DNA of 64,000 nucleotides from Chelydra serpentina (taxonomy: Eukaryota > Chordata > Testudines > Chelydridae). Positions within the stretch are counted from its first letter, which is position 1, and every line of letters begins with the position of its first letter. The stretch covers positions 10,000,001-10,064,000 of the forward strand of contig JBAIAC010000033.1 of the NCBI GenBank assembly GCA_037349315.1. Direction: 5' to 3'. Below are positions 10,479 to 20,066 of this stretch, piece by piece. Under the pieces are notes generated by a model. That model had not been told where the DNA came from, searched no databases, and saw only the letters and a list, made by a program, of their open reading frames with translations. Position numbers and translations under genes: made by a program.

Positions 10479-12397
10479 ACTGTTGGATACATTCCAGATA
10501 CCACATGGCCAAATGCACAGAGACATTTACAGTCACCAGTGGGGATCAAACCTGGGCCCTTCCACATTAAAAACATAGTTCTCTAGCCATGAAGGTAAAG
10601 TAGAATTTCTTTATCTGTTTGAAGGCAGTAGGCTTTTATAACCATTGGAGAAAAGCACTGAAGGAAAACAGAGTCACCAGGCTATTTTTTTTATAGAGAG
10701 GAGATCCCAGTTTCATAACGTATTTTAATAATTGTCTCTATAGCCATCAGTAAAAAATATCTGCATATGAACATTTTCTGTAGTCAAGTAGAGATTTCTT
10801 ACAAAGAAAACCATACTCCCTCCATCCCACAGGATCACCAATGGCTTCAGATTCATGTAAAATTCTGTTTTATATACGCCTTCCTGTTCACAGACTTAAA
10901 GCGCCTTATTTCTTGATATGATTGTACCTTATTCTCCTTCTACTCACCATTGTATACACTGTTGTCTATGCAGTACTTCCTATTAAAACTCAAAAAGAAA
11001 TCATGTGCCAACCTCCAGAGTATTAGGCATCATCCAGCTCAAGCTGCAAATGACAGTGAAATAAGAAATTTACATCTCTACTCCCAAGAGAGAAAAAATT
11101 ATTTTAAACAAACAAACAAAAAAAACCCACCTTGGACAGACCATAATTTCGGACTTCATTCCTCCTTGAGAATGAAATCAGGATTTAAAAAAAAAATAAG
11201 ATAACATTTTCCTGTTTAAAAAAAAAAAAAAGTTTTCCCCTCCATTTACCAAAACCTCAATGACATTTTAACGAGTAAAAAAAAAGTGACTGTAGGTACG
11301 TGAGTGAGCCTGTAAAATATAGGCAAAGTGATACTATAGAGGAGGCTTACAGCAACTAAACACAAAGAAGAGAAAGAATGGAAAAATATCTTTTTGCAGT
11401 TTAAACTTACAAAAGTTTTTTTAGAAACTTCCACTTGTTACAAAATAACCTGCCCCAATTCCTCCTTCATAAATGCAATCTCTGAGATATATGATCAACT
11501 GATTCAATTCTGTCAAGCCCCAAGAGACAGAAACAAAATTTTCCAGCATTAGCAAGGAAAAACGAATTTAACTAAGGTATATGGATATTTGCAGACTATT
11601 CATGGCAGATAGTCTCTAAAGGATAAGAGAACTCCAGCACTAGAGAGATCCTTTTTTTGAAACTCCTCCCCATTACCTGGACACCAGTGAACTGTTTAAA
11701 TACTGTCAAATTAAAATAGCACATTTGACTGATCAAGAAGCAGGAGTCAGCATAACCTATTTTTATTCAGCTATTTTAAAATGTATTGTTTTATTAATAA
11801 AAGTATGTTATTCTATAACATTTTGCACCACCTAAGCATCCCAAAGCACACCGCAAGCCATGGGCCATATTTTCAGACCAAGTTTCTGAATTTGTATGCC
11901 AAGTTTTATACATGCAACTGCAGAATGCCTGGAAAAGTGGACATGCAATCATTTGTGCATAGAAATTAGGCAGTTGCAAGTCAAGCTATCTGATCTACAC
12001 ATGCAAACTATTTTCACAACCTCAAATTGGTGGCATACACAAAGGGTGATGAATAGAGAGAGAAGACTTCTTGAGGCTCCCCTAAAGCAGCATTCGAGAG
12101 AGAAATCACAATAAAATCAAACTACCGCTAATCACTGATAAAATGCACTTCTTCGGTTTAAGGAAATCATACAGTGTTTTCTCCATCATCTCCAGCAGTA
12201 TACTCCTGGAACACTTTCCCTGCTACGTCTGTCTGATCCATTTTTGTATTTCATCTGCAAGCTTACTGAGCCAGCACCCACGAGGCTAGTAAAACATTTG
12301 AAGTATTTATTCTATTTTCATGTAAAAATAGGTGCACATACAGGATGTAATCTTTTTTGCATATAGGGGATGGCCTGAAATGTGCATGAATCCTTTC
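10479..12397. other. AT-rich DNA with no gene recognised
   Basis: There are poly-A and poly-C-poor low-complexity stretches (11190-11235) but no recognisable exon or transposon terminus. The frames at 10361-12114 look like chance. Confidence 0.5.
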
Positions 12398-12400
12398 TTA

Positions 12401-12686
12401 GGGCTAGTCTACACTTACCGGCTGGATCGGAGGCGTCGGATCGATCTTCTGAGTTCGATTTATCGCATCTTGTCTAGACGCGATAAATCGAACCAGGAAG
12501 TGCTCCCCCGTCGACGCTGGTAATTCAGCTCGCCGCGAGGAGTAAGCGCTGTCGACGGGGGAGCCTGCGCGCCGCGTGTGGACCACAGGTAAGTTCGAAC
12601 TAAGAGACTTCGACTTCAGCTACGTTATTCACGTAGCTGAAGTTGCGTATCTTAGTTCGACAGGGTGGGTTAGTGTAGACCAGCCC
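12401..12686 (+). mobile_element. Harbinger-type MITE, 290-bp GTCTACAC family, copy A
   Basis: The ends GGGCTAGTCTACAC and GTGTAGACCAGCCC are inverted repeats, with TTA on both sides (12398-12400 and 12687-12689). Inside are two hairpins: TTCGATTTATCGC pairing with GCGATAAATCGAA (12454-12492), and ACTTCAGCTACGT pairing with ACGTAGCTGAAGT (about 12612-12643). Both hairpins recur in the copies at 38197, 56548 and 56812. The element is CpG-rich compared with its surroundings and non-coding. Confidence 0.87.
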
Positions 12687-12689
12687 TTA

Positions 12690-12888
12690 GAGTATGTCTA
12701 TTGGAAAGCAGTTCAGGCTAGCCATCCAAGTTCAATCACACCTGGCCCCTGCCCTGAGTACGTACTTGGGTGGTTGGCCCAAGCCACTGCCTGTGCTGCC
12801 ATGGCCACACTGTTATTCTTAGCGTGCTAGAACATCTCTGTCTACCTGTGCTGGGAAGTACACTCCCAGTGGCAATGTAGACCTATCC
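12690..12888. mobile_element. Second Harbinger-type MITE abutting copy A
   Basis: The 199-bp segment starts GAGTATGTCTATTGG and ends AATGTAGACCTATCC. TTA lies on each side (12687-12689 and 12889-12891). Its left TTA is also the right TTA of copy A, so one element was inserted at the edge of the other. The inverted ends are weak but the target site fits. Confidence 0.6.
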
Positions 12889-12891
12889 TTA

Positions 12892-13580
12892 GTGCTTTCC
12901 AGGTATTTCACTACCTTAACCTTGCACTGAACTATTTTTTGCCTCAGATGTTTAATTCCACAAGCCCTTACTGATCATTGCTAAAGGTGGAAAAACCTGC
13001 TCAGACACACACAAAAATCAAGATCTATACTAAGAAAAAGGAACTGACAGGATAAAAAAAAAAACTCCACTGGTTTGAATCCCTTGGAAACCGAAACAAA
13101 CCATGGTATTTTGTTTATCAATTGATCTAATGAAACCTAAAACAGTTTCCCATACATCTGCACTCTCTCTTCTCAAACCAATCATTATCCTTTATCTTCG
13201 ATTAGGACCAATCTTGAGTTAACCTAGACTTTGTTTCTCAGCTCTGAACAATACTCATACACAAATCAACTCTATAGCCTGATTTCAACATCCCAGCTGT
13301 CCCTAACACACGCACACTGTTGAAACTTTATAGTTCATTAGTCCATGAGAACTTGACGCATACATCAACTAGACCCTAAATGTACCTTTGGAAGGAGGAT
13401 GACAAAACAACTGAAGTGAAGAGAGGTGGTGATTTGGAACAGGAATGCTGCAGGGAACAATAGGGAATTGTGTATCCTTCGTACAAGGCTCAGTTACAGT
13501 TCAGCCAAGCATCCACACTTCTGAAGGTTATTCAAACCTACTTCCTATCTAAATGCTGTAAATTAAAAAATAAGAAATCA
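12892..13580. other. Unique-looking DNA with no gene recognised
   Basis: I see no exon, repeat end or RNA gene. Confidence 0.45.
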
Positions 13581-14038
13581 TCTCAGCACAGGGGACTGGA
13601 CTTCATGACCTCTCAAGGTCCCTTCCAGCAGAGGTGAAAGTAAGCCGGTACGGCACACTAGTAAGAAAGTGGCCACCGGTGCTGGTACACAGCCAACGTT
13701 AAAGTACCGTACTGGCAGGGCCGCTAAAGGGGGAGGGGGGGCAAAAAAGGCAGCTATCCCTGGGACCTGGCGATTTAAAAGGGCCCAGGGCTCCCGGCAG
13801 CAGCCAGAGCCCCGGGCCCTTTAAATCACTGTCAGAGCCCCGGGCGGCGCAGGATGGGCAGTGCTGAAAGGCTGTCTGGGGGAGTCTGGCCTCAGCTCCA
13901 CCCGAGGTCCCACTCCTTCCAGGGGCCCAGAGCCACCCTCCCCCCACCTTGCCCAGGAGCCCGGATGCCCTGCGTACCGGTAAGTCCTTTAAGTTGCTTT
14001 CACCCCTGCCTTCCAGCCTTACATTTCTATGATCATCC
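13581..14038 (+). mobile_element. CR1 LINE 3' tail split by a hAT MITE
   Basis: The CR1 3' UTR signature GGACTGGACTTCATGACC is followed by TCAAGGTCCCTTCCAG up to 13628. It resumes with CCTTACATTTCTATGATC at 14017-14034. The gap is the hAT MITE and its target duplication. Only the last ~70 bp of the LINE are left, which is typical of severe 5' truncation. Confidence 0.75.
13629..14008. mobile_element. hAT-type MITE, CAGRGGTGAAAG family
   Basis: This 380-bp element starts CAGAGGTGAAAGTAAG and ends CTTTCACCCCTG. It is flanked by perfect 8-bp duplications CCTTCCAG (13621-13628 and 14009-14016). The length of the duplication and the CAG...CTG ends indicate hAT. The interior is GC-rich, and the frames there (13699-14043 minus) carry no transposase motif. 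Confidence 0.9.
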
Positions 14039-15314
14039 TTCAACTAGGAGATCAGTGATGTGAGATATCCTGAAATTCAATGCAGGATCTTCCTACCTAA
14101 TATGCTTAATTTCAGAATTCAGTGCTATATTTAAAAGAAATGAGCAAACCACTGTTTGCTCTATTGCCTATGCATCACAATATGCTGACTTTCCTTAGTA
14201 ATGGCAAACATTTCTCAGTAGCAGCATTCCTACAGACCCCTGAAGAATTTTGCTATATTTGGTCTCTGATGTAAAAGCATCCTATACATCTGTCTCAGAC
14301 ATGTAAACCACGCAAAATCTGTTTTTGATTTTAAAAAAACCCGCTTAATAAAGAGATGTTTTTGAGATCAACTTAAGCCATGGACCCAATTTTAAATTCC
14401 GCATTCTCTCAAGAATGAACATGTATGGCACCAACATAAATGCACAAAAAATGATGATAAAAGAAAGCACTCTTGTTTTCTCCTAATACTCTAGTCCCAC
14501 TCTGTACATTGAAGGTCTAAAAAAAAGAAAGCTGAGAGTCTCATTTGATCTTCTGATTCCAGCAACTGGGGAGAATTCTGAGACAGAGAGGAAAATGTAA
14601 GGAACCAGAGAGAAGAACCCTCCACACTCCCCTTTTACTAGTCTCTGGTTGCTATGGAAGGAGCTCCAGGGAGAGAAGATTTCCTTCCCTGTTCTCCCCA
14701 CTGCTGCTACCTGGGTGTCATGCAGGGAGTCATAAAAACATAAGACTCTCATCCTGCCCCCTCCACCTCACCCCATCATTAGTATGCTCTTCAGTCCCCT
14801 GACAACTTCCTGATGGATTGCAGTAGGATTACTGCTCAGCTGAAGAGCCCAATAAGGCTAACTGGAATGGAAGGAGGAGGGTGGATAATGGTGAGTGAAG
14901 AACTGCTCCTCTCACTACATTCAGATGCTACATTGACTCTAGGGAGAGGATCCTGGGTGGTTGGGTTGGGTTGGGTTGGGGTGGGGTGGGGTGGGGTGAG
15001 AACGAGAAAGAGAAGTGAACTCTTCACATGGTTCCTCATGCACTGGACCCAGTGAGCATAAGCTTTTCCATTTTTTTTAAACTAAGAAGATTCACAGACA
15101 AAAATTAATTAAAATGGAGTTGAAAGTACATATTGGAAACTTAATGAGGAAAACAACTGATAAGAATGTTGTAGTTATCAGAAATACCAAGCAACAAAAA
15201 CCCAGGAAATTTAGAGTTAAAACTAAATATAAAAGAAACCCAAACACTGAATATACACCAATGGTGATGCCCTGAAAAATCCTTATCCATTCATGACAGT
15301 TTCATCTCACCAGT
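14039..15314. other. No gene recognised; contains a G-rich tract
   Basis: Mostly unique-looking DNA. The only clear structure is the G-rich repeat at 14953-14998. The frames at 14483-15055 have no recognisable motif. Confidence 0.5.
14953..14998 (+). repeat. GGGTT / GGGGT simple repeat
   Basis: Three GGGTT units change into four GGGGT units, giving many closely spaced runs of at least three G on the + strand. G-quadruplex formation is possible in principle. The start of the run is approximate. Confidence 0.85.
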
Positions 15315-15744
15315 TATCACAGCACTAGCTTAAAAGCTTTGGAGCTCCCTAACCTACCCTCAAAATGCGCTTCTGGCCCCCGTGGTGTTTCGCTGGGCCG
15401 GGTTACGCAGGTGAATGGGAGGTGGCGACTGAACCCAGTCTCCCTTCTCCTCGTAGATCCCCGCCAAGGCATTGGCAGTGGGGGCAGCCGGAACTGCTTC
15501 CTCACTGACTAAGGCATATGCAACCCCAGGGAGCAGAGGATGGCCCAAGTGTCCTTCAGAATGTGCAGCCTTGCGTCCGTCTGTTCTGAAAACAGCCTGA
15601 CTCCATCGAATGGAAGATCTTGTACGGAGGACTGCATTTCCTGGGATAGGCTGGCGGTCTGAAACCAGGAACTGCGCTTCATGACCACCGCCGAGACAAC
15701 CACCCTGGCCACTGGTGGTTCACGACCCGGATTTGGAGACGGGC
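15315..15744 (-). pseudogene. Gag-like retroelement fragment, possibly DIRS-type
   Basis: The minus strand at 15509-15775 reads SAVVMKRSSWFQTASLSQ and then SSVQDLPFDGVRLFSEQTD. This resembles, from memory, the coiled gag-like protein of reptile DIRS-type retroelements, related to the LAP2-alpha domain. Downstream frames shift (15360-15548) and stop, so it is decayed. No reverse transcriptase or tyrosine recombinase is near. It abuts the inverted Penelope piece at about 15745. It could also be a Gypsy gag. Confidence 0.4.
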
Positions 15745-15983
15745 CAAATGGGGCATTGCTGGCACATGATGGCATATATCACATTGGTAGATGTGCAGGT
15801 GAATGAGCCCCTGATGGCGTGGCGGATGTGATTAGGCCCTGTGATGGTATCACTTGAATCGACATGTGGACAGAGTTGGCATTGGGCTTTGTTGCAAGGA
15901 TAGGTTCCTGGGTTAGTGTTTTTGTTGTATGGTGTGTGGTTGCTGGTGAGTATTTGCTTCAGGTTGGGGGGCTGTCTGTAAGC
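15745..15983 (-). mobile_element. Penelope-like element, inverted segment upstream of the endonuclease
   Basis: On the minus strand the reading runs PPNLKQILTSNHTP, then GTYPCNKAQCQLCPHVDS, then SFTCTSTNVIYAIMCQQCP. This is the cysteine/histidine-rich linker between the reverse transcriptase and GIY-YIG domains of Penelope-like elements. The natural continuation, AMYIGQTGQ, lies on the opposite strand from about 15988. The segment is therefore inverted relative to the rest of its own element, as produced by twin priming during target-primed insertion. The breakpoint is near 15983. Confidence 0.8.
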
Positions 15984-16555
15984 CCCTCTGCCATGTACAT
16001 TGGCCAAACCGGACAGTCTCTACGCAAAAGAATAAATGGACATAAATCTGACATCAGGAATCATAACATTCAAAAACCAGTAGGAGAACACTTCAGTCTC
16101 CCTAACCACTCAGTGACAGACTTGAGGGTTGCAGTGTTGCGACAGATTCACTCCAAAAACAGGCTACAAAGAGAAGCTGTTGAACTCGAATTGATATGCA
16201 AACTAGATTGCATCACCTCAGAATTAAATAGGGACTTGGAATGGCTTGGCCATTATGTTAATTGAATCTATTTCCCTTAAGTTAACGATCCTCATTCACA
16301 CCTGTGTGGCCATCTTGTTTATCACTTCAAAGGTTTTTCTTCCCCTGCTGTTATGGTTCCTCTCAATTAATTAGCCTCTTAAGGTTGGTCTATGCACCTC
16401 CACCTTATCATGTTTCTCTGACTGTATAACTATCTGTCTACTGTATGTTTCATTCCATGCATCCGATGAAGTGGGTTCTAACCCACGAAAGCTTATGCTG
16501 AAATAAATGTGTTAGTCTCTAAGGTGCTACAAGTTTTTCTTTCTTATTTTCGTTT
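15984..16555 (+). mobile_element. Penelope-like element, GIY-YIG endonuclease and 3' region
   Basis: From 15991 the frame reads MYIGQTGQSLRKRINGHKSD, the GIY-YIG signature. EHFSLPNHS, QREAVELELICKLDC and RDLEWLGHYVN follow, ending at a stop near 16263. Penelope elements encode a reverse transcriptase fused to this endonuclease, which nicks DNA for insertion. The 3' UTR follows and holds a hammerhead-like fold at 16463-16499. The end, GTGCTACAAGTTTTTC, matches the copy at 41435-41570. The reverse transcriptase is missing, so the element is 5'-truncated as well as inverted. Confidence 0.86.
16463..16499 (+). ncRNA. Hammerhead-ribozyme-like motif in the Penelope 3' region
   Basis: The order CCGATGA, A, stem GTGGGTT / AACCCAC with a CT loop, then GAAA follows the hammerhead core layout CUGANGA - stem II - GAAA. 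GCAT just before and ATGC just after can pair. Departures from an active core are C in place of the invariant U4 and one extra A before stem II. Hammerheads are known in Penelope-like elements. Equivalent sequences lie on the minus strand at 16855-16894 and 41526-41564. Activity is not implied. Confidence 0.42.
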
Positions 16556-16759
16556 TGTATTCTGTGTAGTAATTTAAATCAATACATTTGAAAATGTAAA
16601 AAACATCCAAAAATATTTAAATAATGGCATTTTATTTTTAACAGCGCAATTAATCACTTGACATCCCTAAAACATACACATAGCTATACACAAGTGGTAC
16701 ATAAGAGCTAGGTATTATTATTATATGCTATTCTCCTGGGCATTTCAGATACAAAATTC
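16556..16759. other. AT-rich spacer, possible short dispersed repeat
   Basis: ATTTTTAACAGCGCAATTAATCAC near 16636 resembles a common turtle dispersed repeat known to me from memory. There is no gene. Confidence 0.35.
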
Positions 16760-16771
16760 TTCACATACATG

Positions 16772-16960
16772 TATCAGAGGGGTAGCCGTGTTAGTCTGGA
16801 TCTGTAGAAGCGACAAAGGGTCCTGTGGCACCTTATAGATTAACAGGTATTGGAGCATAAGCTTTCGTGGGTGAATACCCACTTCATCGGATGCAAGCAG
16901 TGGAAATGTCCAGGGGCAGATATAAATGTGCACGGAAGAGTCAGGCTAGAGATAACGAGG
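16772..16960 (-). mobile_element. Penelope-like element 3' end, 5'-truncated insertion
   Basis: The 189-bp insert begins TATCAGAGGGGTAGCCGTG on the + strand. It contains AGCTTTCGTGGGTGAATACC, the reverse complement of the 3' region seen at 16463-16499. It is flanked by a perfect 12-bp duplication, TTCACATACATG (16760-16771 and 16961-16972). The reverse-strand stem differs from the first copy in the loop but keeps GTGGGT / ACCCAC. Confidence 0.82.
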
Positions 16961-16972
16961 TTCACATACATG

Positions 16973-18413
16973 CATGCTTTGCTGTGGTGACTTATGTTTA
17001 ATGCAGTCTTACATATGTGTTTTAGGTTCCCGTCTTAATTTCTATTGTGACATTTGCTTCTCTGCTTCCATCAACATAAACAATTAGACACAGGGTCCTT
17101 CAGTGATGTTTTGTGTATCCACCAACATTTCAAAGAATGAATAGCAAATGAGAATAGCGAATAGCAAATGAGAATAGAGAATAGCAAATATATGACCAAT
17201 TAAACTCAAGAGCTGTGCTCGGTTTGGTGTGCCACCAGATGTTTTAAAACATCATCAATGTAACCACCATGTACATTTTTTTAAATGTTTTCCCTCTAAG
17301 CATTTCTCTCAGATAGGTAGCAAAGATACCTTTATTTAAGAAATCTTAAATTAGATAATGAAAAAAAACACTTTTAGGACCCAAATTTTGTCTTCATATG
17401 CATGGGTGAAATCCCAATGGGTGAGTTTTGCACCCATGTATCTAAACCCTTGTATTCTAGCATGCAAAATACAATATATTAATGCTATATAGAGTATAAT
17501 AAAGGAGGAAAATCCTGATTTGACTTATACCCCATGCAATCTCAGTGAAATTAGTGTAGAATTTGCCCTCTTTATTGCCATGCTCGTTGTTCATAGTTTA
17601 ATTTGCACCACAATACAGTAAAATGCAGGTGCCATTCTTGAAGTGAAATTGAATATTCAATTTTGTTTTTTAGTTCTATTACATTACAGTTTGAATTCGT
17701 TTCTACTGCTTTTTATTATCATTAATTTGAATTTTATCACGTCTTTCTGAGTTGGACAACACAGATATTACAGAATTGATGGATACTCCATTACGGAATA
17801 CTGCAGTCTGAGGAATGTTGGCTTGATATACTTGACAACATGTAAGCAAAGCACTAATGATTACTTTGTTACCAGACACAAAGATTCAGGTCTCTTTAAA
17901 ACAATAATACCACTAAATCAACATGACTGATTGTAGTCTCATTTAAAAAGGCCAAATAAAAACAAATCTGTCCGCTAATGAGTTTGCAAGTGCTTATTTT
18001 AAACAATAATCCCGGTAATATATACCATTACTTATTGTATTTCAAGAAACAAGTTCATAGGCCACTTCCATGTACTGTAAATATTCAAGTGTCAGTGAAT
18101 CAAGTCTTCCCCAAAGGCTGTTATAGTTGTAGTAACAGGAAAAGTCATACCTAAATGCTTTTTTTTTTCCATTAGGCAATTAAGAGAATTTAAAGTCAAA
18201 GCTTCACTTGACAGCTATGAATAAAACTAAAAGCCAGTGTCCTGTCATAAACCTGATACCTAACAGTCTCTCACCTACAATAAGATTCAGAAGCATCACT
18301 TGAAGTCATCAGTATGATTTTAAATACCCCAAATTATAAATATTAAACAAATACACTAATTTTATTACATGCATTTGAATTGAATGAGATTTGGAGGTTC
18401 AACTTTTGAAAAC
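16973..18413. other. AT-rich DNA with no gene recognised; short minisatellite
   Basis: Apart from the 20-bp minisatellite at 17139-17190 and possible foldback fragments near 17395-17580 (ATGGGTGAGTTTTGC-like), nothing is recognised. Confidence 0.45.
17139..17190 (+). repeat. 20-bp minisatellite, about 2.5 copies
   Basis: The unit GAATAGCAAATGAGAATAGC repeats at 17139, 17159 and 17179 (partial) with a single base change in the second unit. Confidence 0.88.
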
Positions 18414-18894
18414 TAAGAGTATGTCTACACTGGCAAGTTATTCCACTTTTATTAAAACACTGGAATTAAACCACTGTTGCGTGTCCATACTGTGCTCCTT
18501 GTGACGTTGGAGCGCATCCAAATTAGCAGCTCTCGCAACGGCAAAGAGAGCAGTGAATTGTGGTAGCTATCCCACTGTGCAACTGGCCACAGGGTGCTTT
18601 GGGAAGGGTTTGCAATGCCTCATGGGGCGGGCAGGCACAGCGTCACATGATGCAGGTTTTCCAATCCCATTGTTCCATGGGCATCCTACTACATTGCCAG
18701 CTGCTTTTCAACTGAAGTGCGGGAGAGTGTGTGACAGGGAGTGTGTGTGTGTATCGAGGGGGGAGAAAGACTGTGTGTTTTGGGGGACAGAGAGTGTGTC
18801 AGCACGCTGTCTTGTAAGTTCAGACAGCGGCAGGAAGCAACCAGTCCTGAGGCAGGAGAAGGGGGAAACCCTGACATCAGCCCCTGCCTCCCTC

Positions 18895-19597
18895 CAGGGC
18901 TGGTGCAAGGAGGTTTTGTGCCTTAGGTGAAACTTCTTTGCACCAGCCCTGTGCCCCCCCTCAACTAACTCCTCCTCCCCCCGCAGCGGCGGCTCAGCCC
19001 CCCGCTCATGGCGGCTCAGCCCCACGGCTCGTGGCTGCCTCCCCACCCGCCCGCGAGCCGCGGCGGGCTGGGCTCCCCGTGCTCCCTGCCAGGCCGCAGT
19101 GGGCTGGGCTTCCCGTAGGCCGCGGCGGGCTGGGCTCCCTGCGCGCCCCCGTGGGCCCGAATCCCCATGCTGCCCGTGGGTCCCAGCAGGCTCGGCTCCC
19201 CACCGGGCTGCGGTGGGCTGGTCTCCCCGCGCCGCCTGCGGGTCCCAGCAGGCTCGGCTCCCCGTGCCCCCCCCGCGGGCCCGGCTTCCCGCGCCCGCCC
19301 AAGGGCCACGGCAGGCTGGGCTGCCTGGGGCCTCCCGAGGGCCGCGGCAGGCTGGGCTCCCCGGGGCCCCCCGCGGGCCAAGGCAGGGCTTAGCTCCCGG
19401 CCCGTGGCGGCCCCCCCACCAGCGCCCCCCACGACGGCCAGCCCCCGCCCGCAGCAACTCACCTCAGCCGGGGCAGGGGCAGCAGCTCATGGGAAGCTGC
19501 GTTCTCAGCGGCGAACGCCGCTGGGTGTCTCCGCCCCCCCCAAATACTGGTGCCCTAGGTGATCGCCTAGAGTCGCCTAGTGGGCACACCGGCCCTG
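18895..19597. mobile_element. GC-rich hAT-type element nested in the Harbinger element
   Basis: The 703-bp element starts CAGGGCTGGTGCAAGG and ends GGCACACCGGCCCTG. It has a perfect 8-bp duplication CCTCCCTC (18887-18894 and 19598-19605). The first 57 bp (18895-18951) form a hairpin, CAGGGCTGGTGCAAG against TTGCACCAGCCCTG. The interior is a CpG-rich degenerate repeat of GCGGGCTGGGCTCCCC-like units. It generates long open frames on both strands (18708-19457 minus, 19099-19791 plus) that are compositional artefacts. Confidence 0.88.
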
Positions 19598-19623
19598 CCT
19601 CCCTCCCTGGGCTCTGCACAGCA

Positions 19624-19644
19624 CTCTCTCTCTCTCTCTCTCTC
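19624..19644 (+). repeat. (CT)n microsatellite
   Basis: About ten CT dinucleotides in the right arm of the Harbinger-type element, followed by a CA-rich stretch. Confidence 0.9.
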
Positions 19645-20066
19645 GCACTCACACACCCCTGCCTCTGTGTTCAACAGCACCAGCATTCCACATTAATGGT
19701 TTGCTTTGTGTCCCGGAGTCGATCAGCACAGCACGCAATGGCGTCAGAAATGGGGCACATGTCTCCAGGGCCGCCAAGTTCAAAACAATGAGCAGGGCAG
19801 TCACTTGAGGCATTATGGGACAGCTCCAGAGGACAATTACAGCACAGAAAGCAATCAAGTGTTCACACTGGCAATAGAGCGTTGGAGCCTCTGTGCAAAT
19901 AGCCTTATGACTCTTATCGAGGTGTGTTTTGTTTTTTTTGCAGTGCTGCAAAAAAAGGTGAGGAGGTTTTACGCACAAAGTGGCTTGGCAGTGTGTACAC
20001 ATCTGCAGTTTAAGTGCAAAAAGCTGCTTTACTGCACAGAAACTTGCCAGTGTAGACAAGCCCTAA

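Larger units (their letters stand above)
18417..20063. mobile_element. Harbinger-type non-autonomous element carrying a nested hAT element
   Basis: The ends GAGTATGTCTACACTGGCAAG and CTTGCCAGTGTAGACAAGCCC are inverted repeats. TAA flanks both sides (18414-18416 and 20064-20066). Without the nested hAT and its duplication the element is about 936 bp. There is no transposase. The frame at 18553-18930 crosses from the Harbinger part into the hAT part and is not a gene. Confidence 0.82.

Noticed and set aside
18940..19560. CpG island suggesting a host gene promoter
   Set aside because: The CpG-rich block is exactly bounded by a transposable element, with no exon next to it.
18708..19791. Long open frames on both strands (up to 249 codons) in GC-rich DNA
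   Set aside because: They lie in the nested hAT element with 8-bp target duplication; composition is Pro/Gly/Ala/Arg repeats and every frame is open because stop codons are rare at this GC content.
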